Shown here in pieces: positions 24,514 through 36,015 of a stretch of DNA of 64,000 nt. Position 1 is the stretch's first letter, and every line of letters begins with the position of its first letter. The notes under the pieces were generated by a model, which saw nothing but the letters and a program-made list of their open reading frames with translations, was not told the origin of the DNA and did no database searches. Position numbers and translations under genes: made by a program. Location of the stretch: assembly GCF_016545825.1 (NCBI RefSeq), contig NC_052614.1:35124072-35188071 (forward strand), written 5' to 3'. Source of the DNA: Eucalyptus grandis. Lineage: Eukaryota > Streptophyta > Magnoliopsida > Myrtales > Myrtaceae.

Positions 24514-25189
24514 CTAATAAGGTATTTCTTTACAAAATGTGGCATAGTGGCCAATTTTCCCACATGAATAACAGTAACGCGGAAGTCTCTCATATTTAAA
24601 CTCAACCCACAGCCTCTTGCTATCTAGATTCACAATAACTCCAGCCTTCAGAGGGTTTTCCAGATTCAACTTTACTTTTGCCTTGCCAATCCTATAGTTG
24701 CTGTTTCCCTTTGCTTCTAATTTCACTTCTGTTACTTCACCCAGCTTTGATGCAATGTCTCTAACAATTTCATTTGTAACTCTCCCAAAGGGAATGCCAG
24801 CAAAGTGTACCAAAAAGGCACAATGGTTCAATTCATAACACATCTCAGGAGTGTCGGGGTCACATTGTTGTAATACTAGCAGGTTACTAGAGAAAGACCA
24901 TGGTCCAGAGTCAAAAACTCTTTGTTTGTCAGCTTCCGATTGGAAAGAGAAAGAAAAGTAGCTAGGCTCCATTACTGTACATGTAAAATTTTCAGTTCTC
25001 CAAGCTCTTTTCATAGTATTGATATGGTCTGAAGAAGATGTGGTAGATGTTACAGGTGCTATTTTCGAAAGGAATCTGTTAGAATGTCGAAAAACTCTGT
25101 TTGGGAAATTTTTCTCCAAGCCAAATGTCAACTATGCAGCTCTTGTAGAGGGCAGCAACCCCTTTCTCTTCCTCATATTGATTTGCCAT
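24514..25189 (-). pseudogene. LINE ORF1: DUF4283 and CCHC zinc knuckle, one frameshift
   Basis: An ATG at 25,189 opens MANQYEEEKGVA. Within ~35 codons the frame is lost and the protein resumes in the frame open from 25,131 to 24,514. The latter holds the DUF4283 pattern (MEPSYFSFSFQSEAD, then VFDSGPWSF, LVLQQ) and ends with the knuckle CYSCGKIGHYATFC. ORF1 proteins bind the LINE RNA. One small lesion separates this from an open frame, so it is better preserved than ORF2. Confidence 0.85.
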
Positions 25190-25660
25190 CTTTTGTTTTC
25201 TGGGAACAGGGAGGAGCAGGAGAATTCAAGCGGTGTTCTGTTGGACTTGATGAGTCTGGACGCGAGCTGGCCTAAAGATTTGGAACCCGCAAAAAAAAAA
25301 GAGATACGTCTTGACCGATTGAAGGGAGCTCTGAATTAGTGTTTGGGTGAAGAAACTATTGGCTGGGACAAGGGGATGGTGTGTCGAAATTTCTCAAATA
25401 GAAAGGCGAAAGAGTGAAGAGATCGAAGAGATTGTGGGTATGGGGGTTTCTCATTGGTGAAAGGAAGAGATTCAGGTGAGGTGATTTAGGGTTTCTCTCC
25501 TGGGCTGAAATCTGTTCTGCGAAGATGGGGTTTGGGAAGAAAGAGTTGGGTTGAAGAGGAGGTTGGATTGGGGTTTATCATTGATGATGAAAAAATGGAG
25601 ACTACCCTAAAGGTAGAGAATCGCTACCCATATCGTAGAGAGAAATCTCCATTTCTCCAT

Positions 25661-27404
25661 AAAATCCTTTTACCCCATCGTTACGTATCGATATACGATT
25701 TTGTCATTTTTGTGCTGATTTTTCTGTTGTGTTCTAGGAAAACTTTCCTTCATAAAAGTTTCTTTATAATTGTGTGGAGAATATTCTGCAATTTTTTTGT
25801 GATTTTTGGATGAGTTTATTTAGGTCAAAATCACTTAGATTTGAACATAGGACAATTTGTTATGCATTGGTCCGAACTTTGTTTTGATTAGATTGAGTCC
25901 ATAAATGCACCTATTTGGTCTCAAATCTGTTATGAGAGTTGAAAAACATGATACATATGTTCAATTGAGTATGCTTTGCAAAGTCTTGATATTGGCAAGT
26001 GAGTCAATTGCATGAGTTAAGGTTAAAACGTTCTACATCGGTACATAGTGCAAATGTACATCTCCGTTATGTCATTTTTGCTATGATTCGTGCAATCACA
26101 TTTAGGTTTTGAATCCTAAATGAGAAACGTTCATCATCACTTGTTTTGTATATAGGATTTTTTATAAGATTTTTACACGCCTTGAGATAACTGAAATTGT
26201 GCATGTTCTGTGAAATCAATGTTCAAATGAAATCTTGCCAATTATGCATCTTACTATGCTTCTTTGAGACATTTAGAGACTAAATTTTGAGATAATTTCC
26301 TCTTGACACTTAAACCTCATGTTGCAAGGTTTGAGTACATGTTTGTATCATTACATTTGAGTGTCATTTTGCATGTTAAATTTGTGTCGCAAGAGCGTAT
26401 ATTCATTAAGAAACTCTCAAGCATTTTATCATGAATCTTAAGTCATCTTGTATTGTCACCAAATTGTATGACATCTTTTCATGCTGATTTAGGGTTAGAT
26501 GATTACCTAAACTGTTTGTCACATCTAATTCTAAATTACATGTGATATTTTCATGCTATTTGTGCATTGCTTGAAAGATTTTGAGATTTATTAATGCATG
26601 TTTGTGTTCTGATTTTTAGTTATCACATGCACACCTTTTGATATCTTGATCTTAGAGCACCTAATGGACTTAGTTTGGACTCGAGCCCTTCTAGGAAGTC
26701 AAAAAGCACACTTAGAAGTTTCCAATGCCACTTATTTCATGTCAATCGCTCATTGTTTGGACCACTTTCCATTTTTATCAAAATTAGATCAAAATTTCGA
26801 CATGATATCAAATTCAGACCCCTATTCTAACCCTTGTTTTGACAGAGCTTTGATATTTTTGTTCCATTTTTTCTATTAGGATCATGTACTTGGCTTCTTA
26901 ACAAAACTTATTTGTCAATATGTTGGTTATGTCGTATGAAAATTTGGCGATTTTTAGACTTGTTTTGATAGGACAAATCCTAGTGATATTGGTTAAGAGT
27001 CCTGCTCATTTGACAAATTTTGGACATGTTGTTGCTGGTTGTTTGATTTTTGTAAAATGTTGTATAGCTTGTTTAGGAAAGCTTTCTTAGCAAAATTTGT
27101 TTGTTATCATATCGTACATATTAGGAAATTTGTCCATAGTTAGATTGTCAATGGATGTTACTCAATTTTATTGTCGTTACACGCTTGTTCAGAAATTTCC
27201 CGATATAAATATTATTGTGATTGTTTAGTTATACCTTTTATGTTAGTTTGTGCATGAAATTAGGCCATGCCATCTTCATGGAAGTTGTTCTAAATGCTTT
27301 GATTTTTTATTGTTAACCAATTAGCTTTTTTCAAATTGCATCTTTCAAAAATTTACTTTAGTACATGTGATGTTTCTCAAAAACAATTTCTAAGAAGTTC
27401 TTGG
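25661..27404. other. Noncoding AT-rich DNA, resumes host sequence after the LINE
   Basis: No gene seen. The stretch 25,690-25,870 resembles 19,815-19,985 on the other side of the LINE (GTCATTTTT-TGCT-ATTTTT, ACTTTCCTTC-TAAAAGTT, TAATTGTGTGGA-AATAT). The host sequence therefore carries a duplicated segment around the insertion. The remainder is T-rich and featureless to me. Confidence 0.45.
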
Positions 27405-29319
27405 GTTGTTGTTACATTTTGGAGTTAGTTTAAGGCTAAATTAAGGTTAAATGATGTTTTGTTAATGTGATAAGTGGGTTTTGGTATGATAGGTTATCAT
27501 AGGGTCCTGAAAGGTTATTTTGATAGCTTATCATGTTATAGTCAATAGCTTATCATGTTTTCATCAATAGCTTGTCATGTTTTTCTCAATAGCTTATCAT
27601 ATTTTAAGTCGATAGGTTATTGCGGCTTCTCGATAAGTAGTTATGTGATAAGCTATTAAAGTGTGATATGTGAAGTGTGATGTATTATGTTAACAAGAGG
27701 TGAATTATTGGATAGTTTATGATGACATGAGATAAGTGAATTTAACGAATTATGTTCAATTGCAATGACTTATCCTACTTTGATAAGTGACTTATATGCC
27801 ATGGACTTGTGAAGTTGGGTGGTACTTTTATATGATATAATATGAGGCACATGGGTGACATGATGGCATATGGCATAGGTTGTTGCATATTGCATGGGCG
27901 TCACATTGGTTAATGAGAAAGATATAAAATAACAGTGTGATTGTACGCCCGTGTGATCACCTTAAGTCCCCGATGCGTTTACGTGAGCTAGTGAACTAGT
28001 CCTTATGCATTTATGCGAAAAGATGCCTGATTAAGTTCAGATGCCTCCAAGTCAATGCGATGTCGTTCACAGGTGAATTTCGAAATGAAGCTTCATATAG
28101 GAGTACCGTCTTGATGCATTTAGGCGAGACGATGCCGTGCTCGATGAAGCGAAACGATGCCTGGTTACGCCAGATGATTGCGAACCTTCAGTTTGGCCTT
28201 AGGTCCTAAGTGACCGTAATAATTTGGACATGATTGTGTGAAAAGTGCATGAGATGTATTTGTGATCATATTTGGGTTATTGCATGGCATGGGTGCATTC
28301 GTATGATTAGGTCAAGAGCATGGAATGTGTAATGGGAATTGCTTATGTATTGTCAATGATGGCCTTAAATAAGTGGATATACTTTCATGTAAATAGTCAA
28401 GGCAACACAAGAGAAACTTTACTATTGATCTGCTATCAATAGAGGAATTGCATGTTTAGAGCGTTTCTAAGATGAATGGCTTCCCTGCGTGAGGTCTAGG
28501 AAGTTCACTCACTGAGTTTAATCTCACTGTTGTTTGTTAAAAGTTTACAGACCCTAAGAATGACTGAGCCTTTTCGCCAAATCCAATTCGGACTCCACAT
28601 AAAGCATAGCCAAGAGGTCATTAAGTATTCGATAGGGGAGACAGATGCGTGTTACACGTGCTACGTCACGACCGTTTGGGTCGATGACGGACCTTCTCAT
28701 CTAGTGGATCATCGTTTTGTAGCTTGGTATTTTTTGGTAGAAGATGAGAGACATGGTCCCATTCGCGGTTTTGATGGACCTTCGAGTGTAGGAGGATCAT
28801 GAGGAGGTGTCAACTAGGAGGCCATGGACGTGGATGTTCCCGATGGGAAGATGTCTGATCCTGAGCTTGATCCTGATATGATCATCGAGCCGGAGCCATG
28901 GATTTTGGAGCCCATAGATAGTTAGGTGGTATTTGGGTTAGTAATACTTTTTGGACCGCCCTCATAGTACTAGAGGTGCTAGGTTTACCCTAAACCCCTT
29001 TTTGGTGAAGGTCGTGGCCGTGCTTGTAGACTAGTAGGATGTGGGGAGCAACTAAGCTTAGTTTGGTGTGTTTAAGCTATTTTGATTATCACTTGTATAA
29101 TATGACAATCTTCTTATGCGTATGTATATATATGAGTGTGGTTAAAACTATCCCTATTTGTTGATTGGGTCAATTGTGTATGCTTCCACTTTCATATTTA
29201 ATCGAATAAAGCGGTTGGGTCGGCGATGCCTCTTGGGATGTCGCAATCAAATGACCTAAAGGAAATGAATGACGACAAGCGCAGGTTGTCATGCATCTTG
29301 AACAGGTCAGGGCGTGACA
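27405..29319 (+). mobile_element. LTR 3' portion, plus orientation, same family as 2,056-9,590
   Basis: It is homologous in reverse complement to 2,056-~3,975. Shared blocks are AGTTTAAGGCTA, AATGATG-TTTGTT-ATGTGATAAG, ATGGCTTCC-TGCG-GAGGTCTAGG, and an end with CGAATAAAGCGGT-GGGTCGGCGATGCC and GGTCAGGGCGTGACA. It ends CA at 29,319. No primer site follows, so it is a solo or truncated LTR. The upstream end was not found. A 90-codon frame at 28,530-28,802 lies inside it and has no recognisable domain. Confidence 0.72.
28422..28442 (+). repeat. Perfect 8-bp stem-loop conserved in related LTRs
   Basis: CTATTGAT and ATCAATAG are separated by the loop CTGCT. Similar but imperfect stems (CTATTGATTTGCCATTGA at 29,831 and CTATTGGTTTGCCATCAATA near 31,794) occupy the same relative position, about 70-120 bp before an ACTCACT or GAGTCAT block, in the neighbouring LTR remnants. 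Confidence 0.6.
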
Positions 29320-30463
29320 CGGGGTCATTGCCTAAGGTAAAGCCCCGAATGACGTCCCAATATTGAGATCGTGGATGATGCCTACCCAGGTGAGGCCGAT
29401 GCTTGGGGGTCGCCCTAGATGTCGTCTTGATAATGAGATCCGAACAATGCCAATTGCCAAGGGGGGGACCAATGCCCGTTTGTTACTGGAAGAGTCGATT
29501 AATTTCAACTAATATGATACTGAAAAAGAAAAATAAAAGTCCACATGTGGTCCATGACTGATACATGTGTGATACTTGCAAAAGCTGGGTTTATTTGATA
29601 TGTATTGTTAAGTCCTTGCATCAACTCGAGTATATATTTGAATTGGGTCACTTAGTGCTTGAACGAGTTTCATGAGATGCACACATCCCTTTTTGTGATC
29701 GAAATGATCATAAGCCATGGATCTTTGGAAAGCTTGTTCATATGCACTAACTTCTTGTCTTTGATTCTTGAAAGCACATAAACGGTTGAGAGCCTTTCAT
29801 ATGCATAAGCAAGACAAGGCACAAACCTTGCTATTGATTTGCCATTGACAAGTGGGTCATGACCTTGTATCCAATGATCGACGGCAAGATGTCCTCCTAT
29901 AAGAGAATTAGGGATTTCTACTTACTGAGTCATCGACTCACTCTTGTTGTTTTCATAATTTTAGGTGTGTGATGGGTGAACCAATTCCGCTACCCATCCG
30001 TCTCGACCTCCTTATTGATATGATTACCACTGTAATGGACATAGTAGACTTAGAAGGAGACATCACTTATTGGGAGAAAACTACTACCTTATGAGTCCAA
30101 GAAGAGAATGAACCTAACAAGGGGGCCGCTTTTGGGAGCACCTTGAGAGAGGAGCTAGACAACCCCAGCCTTTTGATTGACTATATATGGAAACGAAAAT
30201 AAGTAGCCCAAGACTAGGATGGGCATGTAATCAAAACAACTCTTGATATGTGAATGTGTATGAATATATGTTACTTTTATTTGCTTGGCTTGCATATGTC
30301 TTGCCTGGCTTTCGTGTTTGTTTGTATGGGGATTGTTTATGATCGCTTTCGCATGTGCTTAATTAAAGATAAAAGAATTTCGAGATGTTTGACATTGCCT
30401 AGGGTGTCGATGCTAATTCGCCGAGTCATGCTTTTGTGCCAAAGGTGGGGTGAGGATGTGACA
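29320..30463 (+). mobile_element. LTR remnant (plus), ends at 30,463
   Basis: From about 29,820 the sequence follows the same order as the LTR ending at 29,319: the CTATTGAT stem-like motif, CTTACTGAGTCATCGACTCACT, a mid-section, a GCATGTGCTTAATTA-like block also seen at 8,975, then GTGTCGATGC and an end GGGGTGAGGATGTGACA. The part 29,320-29,820 has TGATGCCT-type repeats like those at 31,500. The start of the LTR was not located. Confidence 0.55.
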
Positions 30464-32264
30464 AATTTGGCTAAATTTCTTTCATGATTTTTTTTTTTTT
30501 TTGAGGTCTTCTCTACAACATAATAAAATTTTATAATTTTCTGAGCCTGTTTGATAAGGTAACGATGCCAATTTTGGGAATTACTTGAAATTGTTTTTCA
30601 CCCAAGATAAGAGGGTCACATGCCCAACTTGGAAGGGGAGAGGGCTGCACGCCCAACTTGAAGAGCAAGCTAATCTAGAGTCTTCTTGACTTGAAGATAA
30701 AAATGCATTAAATGCTTTTGGATCTTAGTGTGTTAAAGAGAAGAAACTTGAAGAGCAAGTTGGGTAATATAAACATATCTAAGCTTAATGATTGTACAAA
30801 ATCTAGGCAATTAATGAAAGATATGAGTCATTTAGCTTAGGTGTCCTCTAAAAGAATAGGCTATAATGACACCTAACCTAAAAATTGGATAGCAAGTATT
30901 CATTTCATCATTACAAGACTTGGATAGCCCAATAAGAGAAGGAAGAAGTGTCGCCCTAGGGAGTAGACTTGCCACATCTTCCTCCTTAGCCTTGCCACCT
31001 TATGCACTTAGGTTGCCACCCAAAGAAATCTTATTTGAAAGGGTAATGATGAGGAGTTTGCCTATAAATAGAGATATTCGTCCCCATTACCACACACAAC
31101 ACCCCCACTTCTCCCTCATTAACACCTTCTTTTCTCTTACGCCCTCTCACTATCGCCCTCTCTCCCTCTCTTAGCCTTGCTCACCCATCGCCTCATCAGA
31201 CAACATTCTCTTGATAAAACCACCTACAGTTCATCGAGGTTCATTGAAGGTAAGTAGAATTCATAATCATTGGCTAGAGCGATATGCTACGTCGTGGAGT
31301 TTTAGCTATGTACTTACTCATAAGTAAGTTGTTTTATTGTTATGGATCCATTTTGTATGTTTGCTCATGTTTGGGCTAAGATGGAAGATAATAAACTGGC
31401 TTATGCAACACATAATATATGATCATTAAACGGAAGAAGAAGACCGTCGTCACATAACATTGACGACGATGCCTTGTTTGTGAGAACGAGATGCTGTGGC
31501 TAAGCCAAGATGCCTAAGTTGAGTCCAGATGCCTCGGGTGAGCTAGCCCTTAGGATGCCTGGGTTAACCCAGGATGCCCTAGTTGAGCTTGGATGCATAG
31601 CTTGAAGTTGGATGACTCGATTGAGCTGAGATCCCCTAATTGAGCTAGGATGTATGTTAATGAACTTTTTATGCATGCCAGTATGTTTATTACTACTTGA
31701 CTTGATGTGTTCATGGATAACCTGAAGGTAAGCATGCATGGAAGTTACACCAAAGGGATACGCATGAGTGGTCGAGGTGAAGTGGTAATATTGCTATTGG
31801 TTTGCCATCAATATTATAATACTAGTATTCTCCATGCTAGATTTGATGATGAGAAGTCATCCTAGTAAATGAATAAGGGTTTTTACTTACAAAATCATGA
31901 ACTCACTCCTTATTTTTCAAACTTGTAGGCAGGAAAGCATCACGTCAGTTTTGGAAGCGGCGGTCACGTTAGAGAAGATAGGAGTTTCCTCTTACCTATG
32001 TGAAAACTTGTAATATGGTGTAAAAAGGAAAAAATGGCCCGTAGAAATAGGGCTTGTAAATGAACTATTGTAATATAAAGTAACGTGTCATGTGTGATGT
32101 ATATCCTAGTCTTCCAACCGTTATTTGTTTGAGGAGTTATATGTTCACGTTTCCATGTGTGCATGATAACAAAATACAAAGAATTGAGACGACAACGAGC
32201 TTGAAACATCGTGAAAATAACCTTTGTCGCCCATGATCCTAGAGAAAGAGTTGGGGTCGTGACA
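30464..32264 (+). mobile_element. LTR remnant (plus) with TATA box, ends at 32,264
   Basis: It ends GGGGTCGTGACA at 32,264. A TATAAATA box is at 31,063-31,070 and a CT-rich leader follows at 31,100-31,170. A repeat zone of GGATGCC-type motifs lies at 31,470-31,650, and the CTATTGG-type stem and CATGAACTCACTCC block at 31,794-31,910. The arrangement matches its neighbours. The left border is uncertain and could lie anywhere between 30,464 and about 30,900. Confidence 0.55.
31063..31070 (+). promoter_or_regulatory. TATA box of an LTR promoter
   Basis: TATAAATA lies about 35-40 bp upstream of a CACACAACACCCCC leader and a CT-rich stretch, as in plant core promoters. It sits in the LTR remnant ending at 32,264, so if it is active it would drive LTR transcription. 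Confidence 0.45.
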
Positions 32265-33212
32265 CCCAAAAACTTAAAGTAATATCCATTTTGGATTTTT
32301 ATTTGAAAAGATTATAAAAATTTCAAATAAAAGCCCGAAGTTGACATTATTTTAAATAATGGTATGAAGTGGCCAAATCGTTTTAAATAAGAGCCTAAAA
32401 TGACCAAATTATCTCAAATAAAGACTTTTGGTCAGTCGGTGATTATTTCAACTATCAAAGATGGCTATTTTAGTAAAAAAATTATAAATATATTTTGTTG
32501 ATTTTTTATTTTTCTTTTATTTTTGATTTTATTTTTCTCTTCCTCCCTTGACCGCTACCGGCGTCACCTAGGCATTAGGTGACCCACCTAGGCTGTGCAG
32601 ACAAGGGTGACCCTCCCCCAATGCCAATGAAGGTGACCCTCACTTGAGTCTAGCATCCACCATGGCTAGCAAAGGGAAGAGGGAAAAAGAATAGAAAAAA
32701 ATAAAAAAATAAAAAAAGGGAAAAAAGGTAAAAAGGTAAAAAGGTAAAAAGGAAATAAAATAAAAAAGGGAAATTTTTTAAAAATTGAAAGACGAATATG
32801 CCCTTAAACTAGCAAGATCATGGCATTTTTCTAGATTGAATGACTACTTAAGGCCTTTATTTAAGAAAGTAATGACATTTTATACTTCTATTTGAAACAA
32901 TCTCCATTATAAGTTGTTTAAAAAAAATGAGAGTATTTTATAACCTCATTTGAAATTTTCTCAAAAAAAGGGCCCAACGTCAAGTGATTGTTTGAATTTT
33001 TCCCTTTTTCCCATAATGCAAGCTAAAAATTTCTTGAGATGACCTAAATGATCGAAGGAGCGTGGCCGTTTGGGAGAAACACGCCCCTTTGCTTTTGTCC
33101 CCCGCGTTTCCTCCCTCTCCAGGGAGCAGAAATCACAACCGACTAACCCAAATCGCGATTTCGACTTCTCTTCTTCGCTTTTAGTGTACTTTAAGAGCAC
33201 CATTGCAGGCGA
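32265..33212. other. Noncoding repeat DNA upstream of the PPR pseudogene
   Basis: AT-rich sequence with recurring AAATAAAAGCC/AAATAAGAGCC motifs (32,290-32,430) that reappear inverted near 32,840-32,900, suggesting a non-autonomous repeat. A short GGTAAAAA tandem array (about 32,725-32,752) lies inside it. Nothing coding was recognised until 33,213. Confidence 0.45.
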
Positions 33213-36015
33213 CATGCTACTGAGGAAACGAGGTGAACCTCGATTACCCACCCATCATGATCTTGTCACGTCGAATCAGTACTATAATATTGACATATCA
33301 TTCGATTGTACTTACTTTTCCTTCCGATTCGTTCTCCTTTACGGATAGCATCACAAGCTGTGAGACTGAGAATCTTCTGATGCTGCAGGAACAGTTGCGT
33401 GCTTGAGCTCTCAATGCGGTGAAGTTTATAATGCTTCCAAGAAGTTCTTGTCGTTGAATCAGCCTCCTCCATGGCACAGTGCAAATGCCTGTATTTCCTC
33501 TTTCAATGAAGCTACGCATGAAGATTCAAGAAAACTTAACGATGTGGGAAAATCAGTCGACGGCATCTGCAGTATCTTGAAAATGGGTCCTTGGGGACCT
33601 TCCGTAGAGAGTGCCCTTTGGATGCTCGACGAAATGCTGAAACCAGAATTGGTTATCAGGGTCTTGGGGAGAACGGAGGACTTCGATCTAGCTCTCCATT
33701 TTTTTCACTGGGTCGAGATGAAATCCAACCAAGCTCATTGCCCAGAGGCGTACAACATGCTCCTCATGGTAATTGCGAGGACAAGAAAGTTTGATAGAAT
33801 GGAAGAGATATTAGAAGAAATGAGTCTTGCTAGATTCAGTCCACTAACAGTGCGTGTGCTGAGTTAATCTCGATTTGTGTGAAGTCGCGGAAGTCCAGAG
33901 AAGCTTTTCAGCTGATTCAGATGATGAGGAGTTTCAACTTTCGGCCTGCATTTTCAGCGTATACCACCTTGATTGGTGCTCTTTCTGCAGTTCAGGAGTC
34001 TGATCTCATGCTTACTCTCCTTCACGAAATGCAAGAGCTGGGTTATGAAGTGAGCTTACATTTGTTTACAACCATTATCCGTGCATTTGCAAGGGAGGGC
34101 CGAGTTGATGCTGCCCTTTCTCTGTTGGATGAAATAAAGAGCAACTCTTTTCAAGCTGACATAGTTCTGTACAATGTCTGCATTGACTGCTTTGGTAAGG
34201 TTGGTAAGGTGGATATGGCATGGAAATTCTTTCATGAAATGAAAGTTCATGGTATAATGCCTGATAACGTGACATATATCAGTATGATAGCGGCCCTCTG
34301 CAAAGTGAATAGATTAGATGAAGCTGTGGAGTTATTTGAAAAGATGGATCTCATTCGAGATGTCCCCTGTGTTTATGCCTATAATACATTGATCATGGGT
34401 TATGGATCAGCTGGGAAGTTTGAGGAAGCATACAGTTTACTCGAGAGACAGAAGGCAAAAGGGTGCATTCCAGGCGTGATAGCATATAATGGCATTCTTA
34501 CTTGCCTAGGGAGGAAGGGTAGAGTGAAAGAGGTGTTGAGGATTTTTCATGAGATGAAAAAAGATGCGGCTCCTAATCTTATAACATATAATGTTCTGAT
34601 AGACATGCTTTGAAAGGCAGGGAAACTTGAAGCTGCATCTGAAGTTAGGGATGCCATGAAGGAAGCTGGGTTGTTTCCTAATGTAATAACAGTTAACATA
34701 ATGGTTGATCGCCTCTGTAAGGCTGAAAAGCTTGATGAGGCTTGTTCTATATTTGATGAAATGGATCGTATGGTCTGTACCCCTAATGCATTTACATTTT
34801 GTTCGCTAATTGATGCCTTAGGAAGACATGGCAGAGTTGATGATGCCTATAGGCTTTACGAGAAGATGCTCGATTCAGGTCATGTTCCAGATGCAGTCAT
34901 TTTTACCTCCCTCATTAAGAACTTCTTCAAGTCTGGCAGGAAGGAGGATGGACACAAGATATACAAGGAAATGGTCCGGAGGGCCTGTTCTCCTGATCTG
35001 ACACTTCTTAATACCAACATGGATTGTGTGTTTAAAGCTGGTGAGACAGAGAAAGGAAGGTCTTTATTTGAGGAAATAAAAGCTCAGGGATTTACTCCAG
35101 ATGCAACGAGTTATTCTGTTTTGATACATGGCCTTGTGAAAGCGGGTTTTGCCAATAAAACCTATCAATTGTTCTATGCAATGAAGGAGCAAGGTTGTGT
35201 TCTCGATACCCGTGCTTACAACACTGTGATTGATGGATTCTGCAAGTCAGGCAAGGTTAACAAAACTTATCATTGATGGGCTGTCATTGATGGGCTTGCC
35301 AAGATTGATAGGCTTGATGAGGCATACATGCTTTTTGAAGAGGCTAAAGCGCAAGGAGTGGAGTTAAATGCTGTAATTTATAGCAGTCTTATTGACGGCT
35401 TTGGTAAAGTGGGTAGAATCGATGAAGCATACTTAATCATGGAAGAGCTGTTGCAAAATGGTTTGACTCCCAATGTTTACACTTGGAATTGTTTACTCGA
35501 TGCGTTGGTGAAAGCAGAGGAAATAGATGAAGCCCTAGTTTGCTTTCAATCCATGAAAGACCAAAACTACGATCTCAACCATTTCACTTACAGCATTATC
35601 ATAAATGGTCTCTGCAAAGTTAGAAAATTCAACAAAGCCTTTGTGCTTTGGCAGGAGATGCAAAAGAAAGGTCTGAAGCCAAATACGTTGACCTACACGA
35701 TGATGATATCAGGACTTGCAAAAGCTGGGAACGTTGTGGATGCTAATGGGCTATTTGAGAGTTTAAGGCTAGCGGCAGCATACCTGATTCTGCCACTTGT
35801 AATGCCATAATAGAAGGGTTAAGCAGTGCAAATAGGGAATGGATGCATACTCACTATTTGAGGAAACTAGGTTAAAAGGTCATAAGATTCATACAAAAAC
35901 ATGTGTGGTTCTTTTAGATGCATTACATAAGGCTGAATGTCTCGAGCAGGCAGCAATCGTCGGTGCTGTTTTGAGAGAAATAGCAAAGTCTCAACATGCT
36001 TCTAAACACTGGTAA
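33213..36015 (+). pseudogene. PPR-protein pseudogene (At3g06920-like, P class)
   Basis: Tandem 35-residue PPR motifs (for example YNTLIMGYGSAGKFEEAYSL, VDRLCKAEKLDEACSIFDEM) run from about 33,720 to 35,800. The C-terminus ends LDALHKAECLEQAAIVGAVL then a final Trp and stop at 36,015. From memory this organisation fits the single-copy family of Arabidopsis At3g06920. PPR proteins of this type bind organelle RNA. At least five lesions are visible: a frameshift near 33,845, a TGA at 34,611, a deletion with a TGA at 35,274, and frameshifts near 35,763 and 35,838. A possible start (MLLRKRGEPRL) is at 33,213, and a splice-acceptor-like CTGCAG precedes 33,391. The gene looks full length but dead; an assembly error is unlikely given the number of lesions. 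Confidence 0.85.

Larger units (their letters stand above)
20036..25660 (-). mobile_element. Decayed L1-type LINE (minus strand)
   Basis: From right to left, the domains of a plant L1-type LINE occur in the expected order: ORF1 with DUF4283 and a zinc knuckle (24.5-25.2 kb), an AP-type endonuclease (about 23.3-24.0 kb), a linker, the reverse transcriptase (about 21.5-22.75 kb, with FADD), a zf-RVT zinc-binding domain (20.8-21.1 kb) and an RNase H-like segment (about 20.2-20.6 kb). Frames break repeatedly. Exact ends, poly-A tail and target duplication could not be fixed; the boundaries are approximate. Confidence 0.8.

Noticed and set aside
28530..28802. 90-codon frame with mixed composition
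   Set aside because: It is inside an LTR of a family also present at 2,056; the homologous stretch there does not keep an obvious frame and no domain is recognised.
17177..29319. A single very long LTR from TGTTAACACT to GGGCGTGACA
   Set aside because: No matching target duplication was found (CGGGG follows 29,319 but does not precede 17,177), and the start motif differs from the TGTGACATCC of the family.
33879..35810. Three adjacent intact PPR genes rather than one broken gene
   Set aside because: The open pieces are in the same frame and continue one another across single stops, and the flanking pieces match the expected N- and C-terminal parts of one protein.
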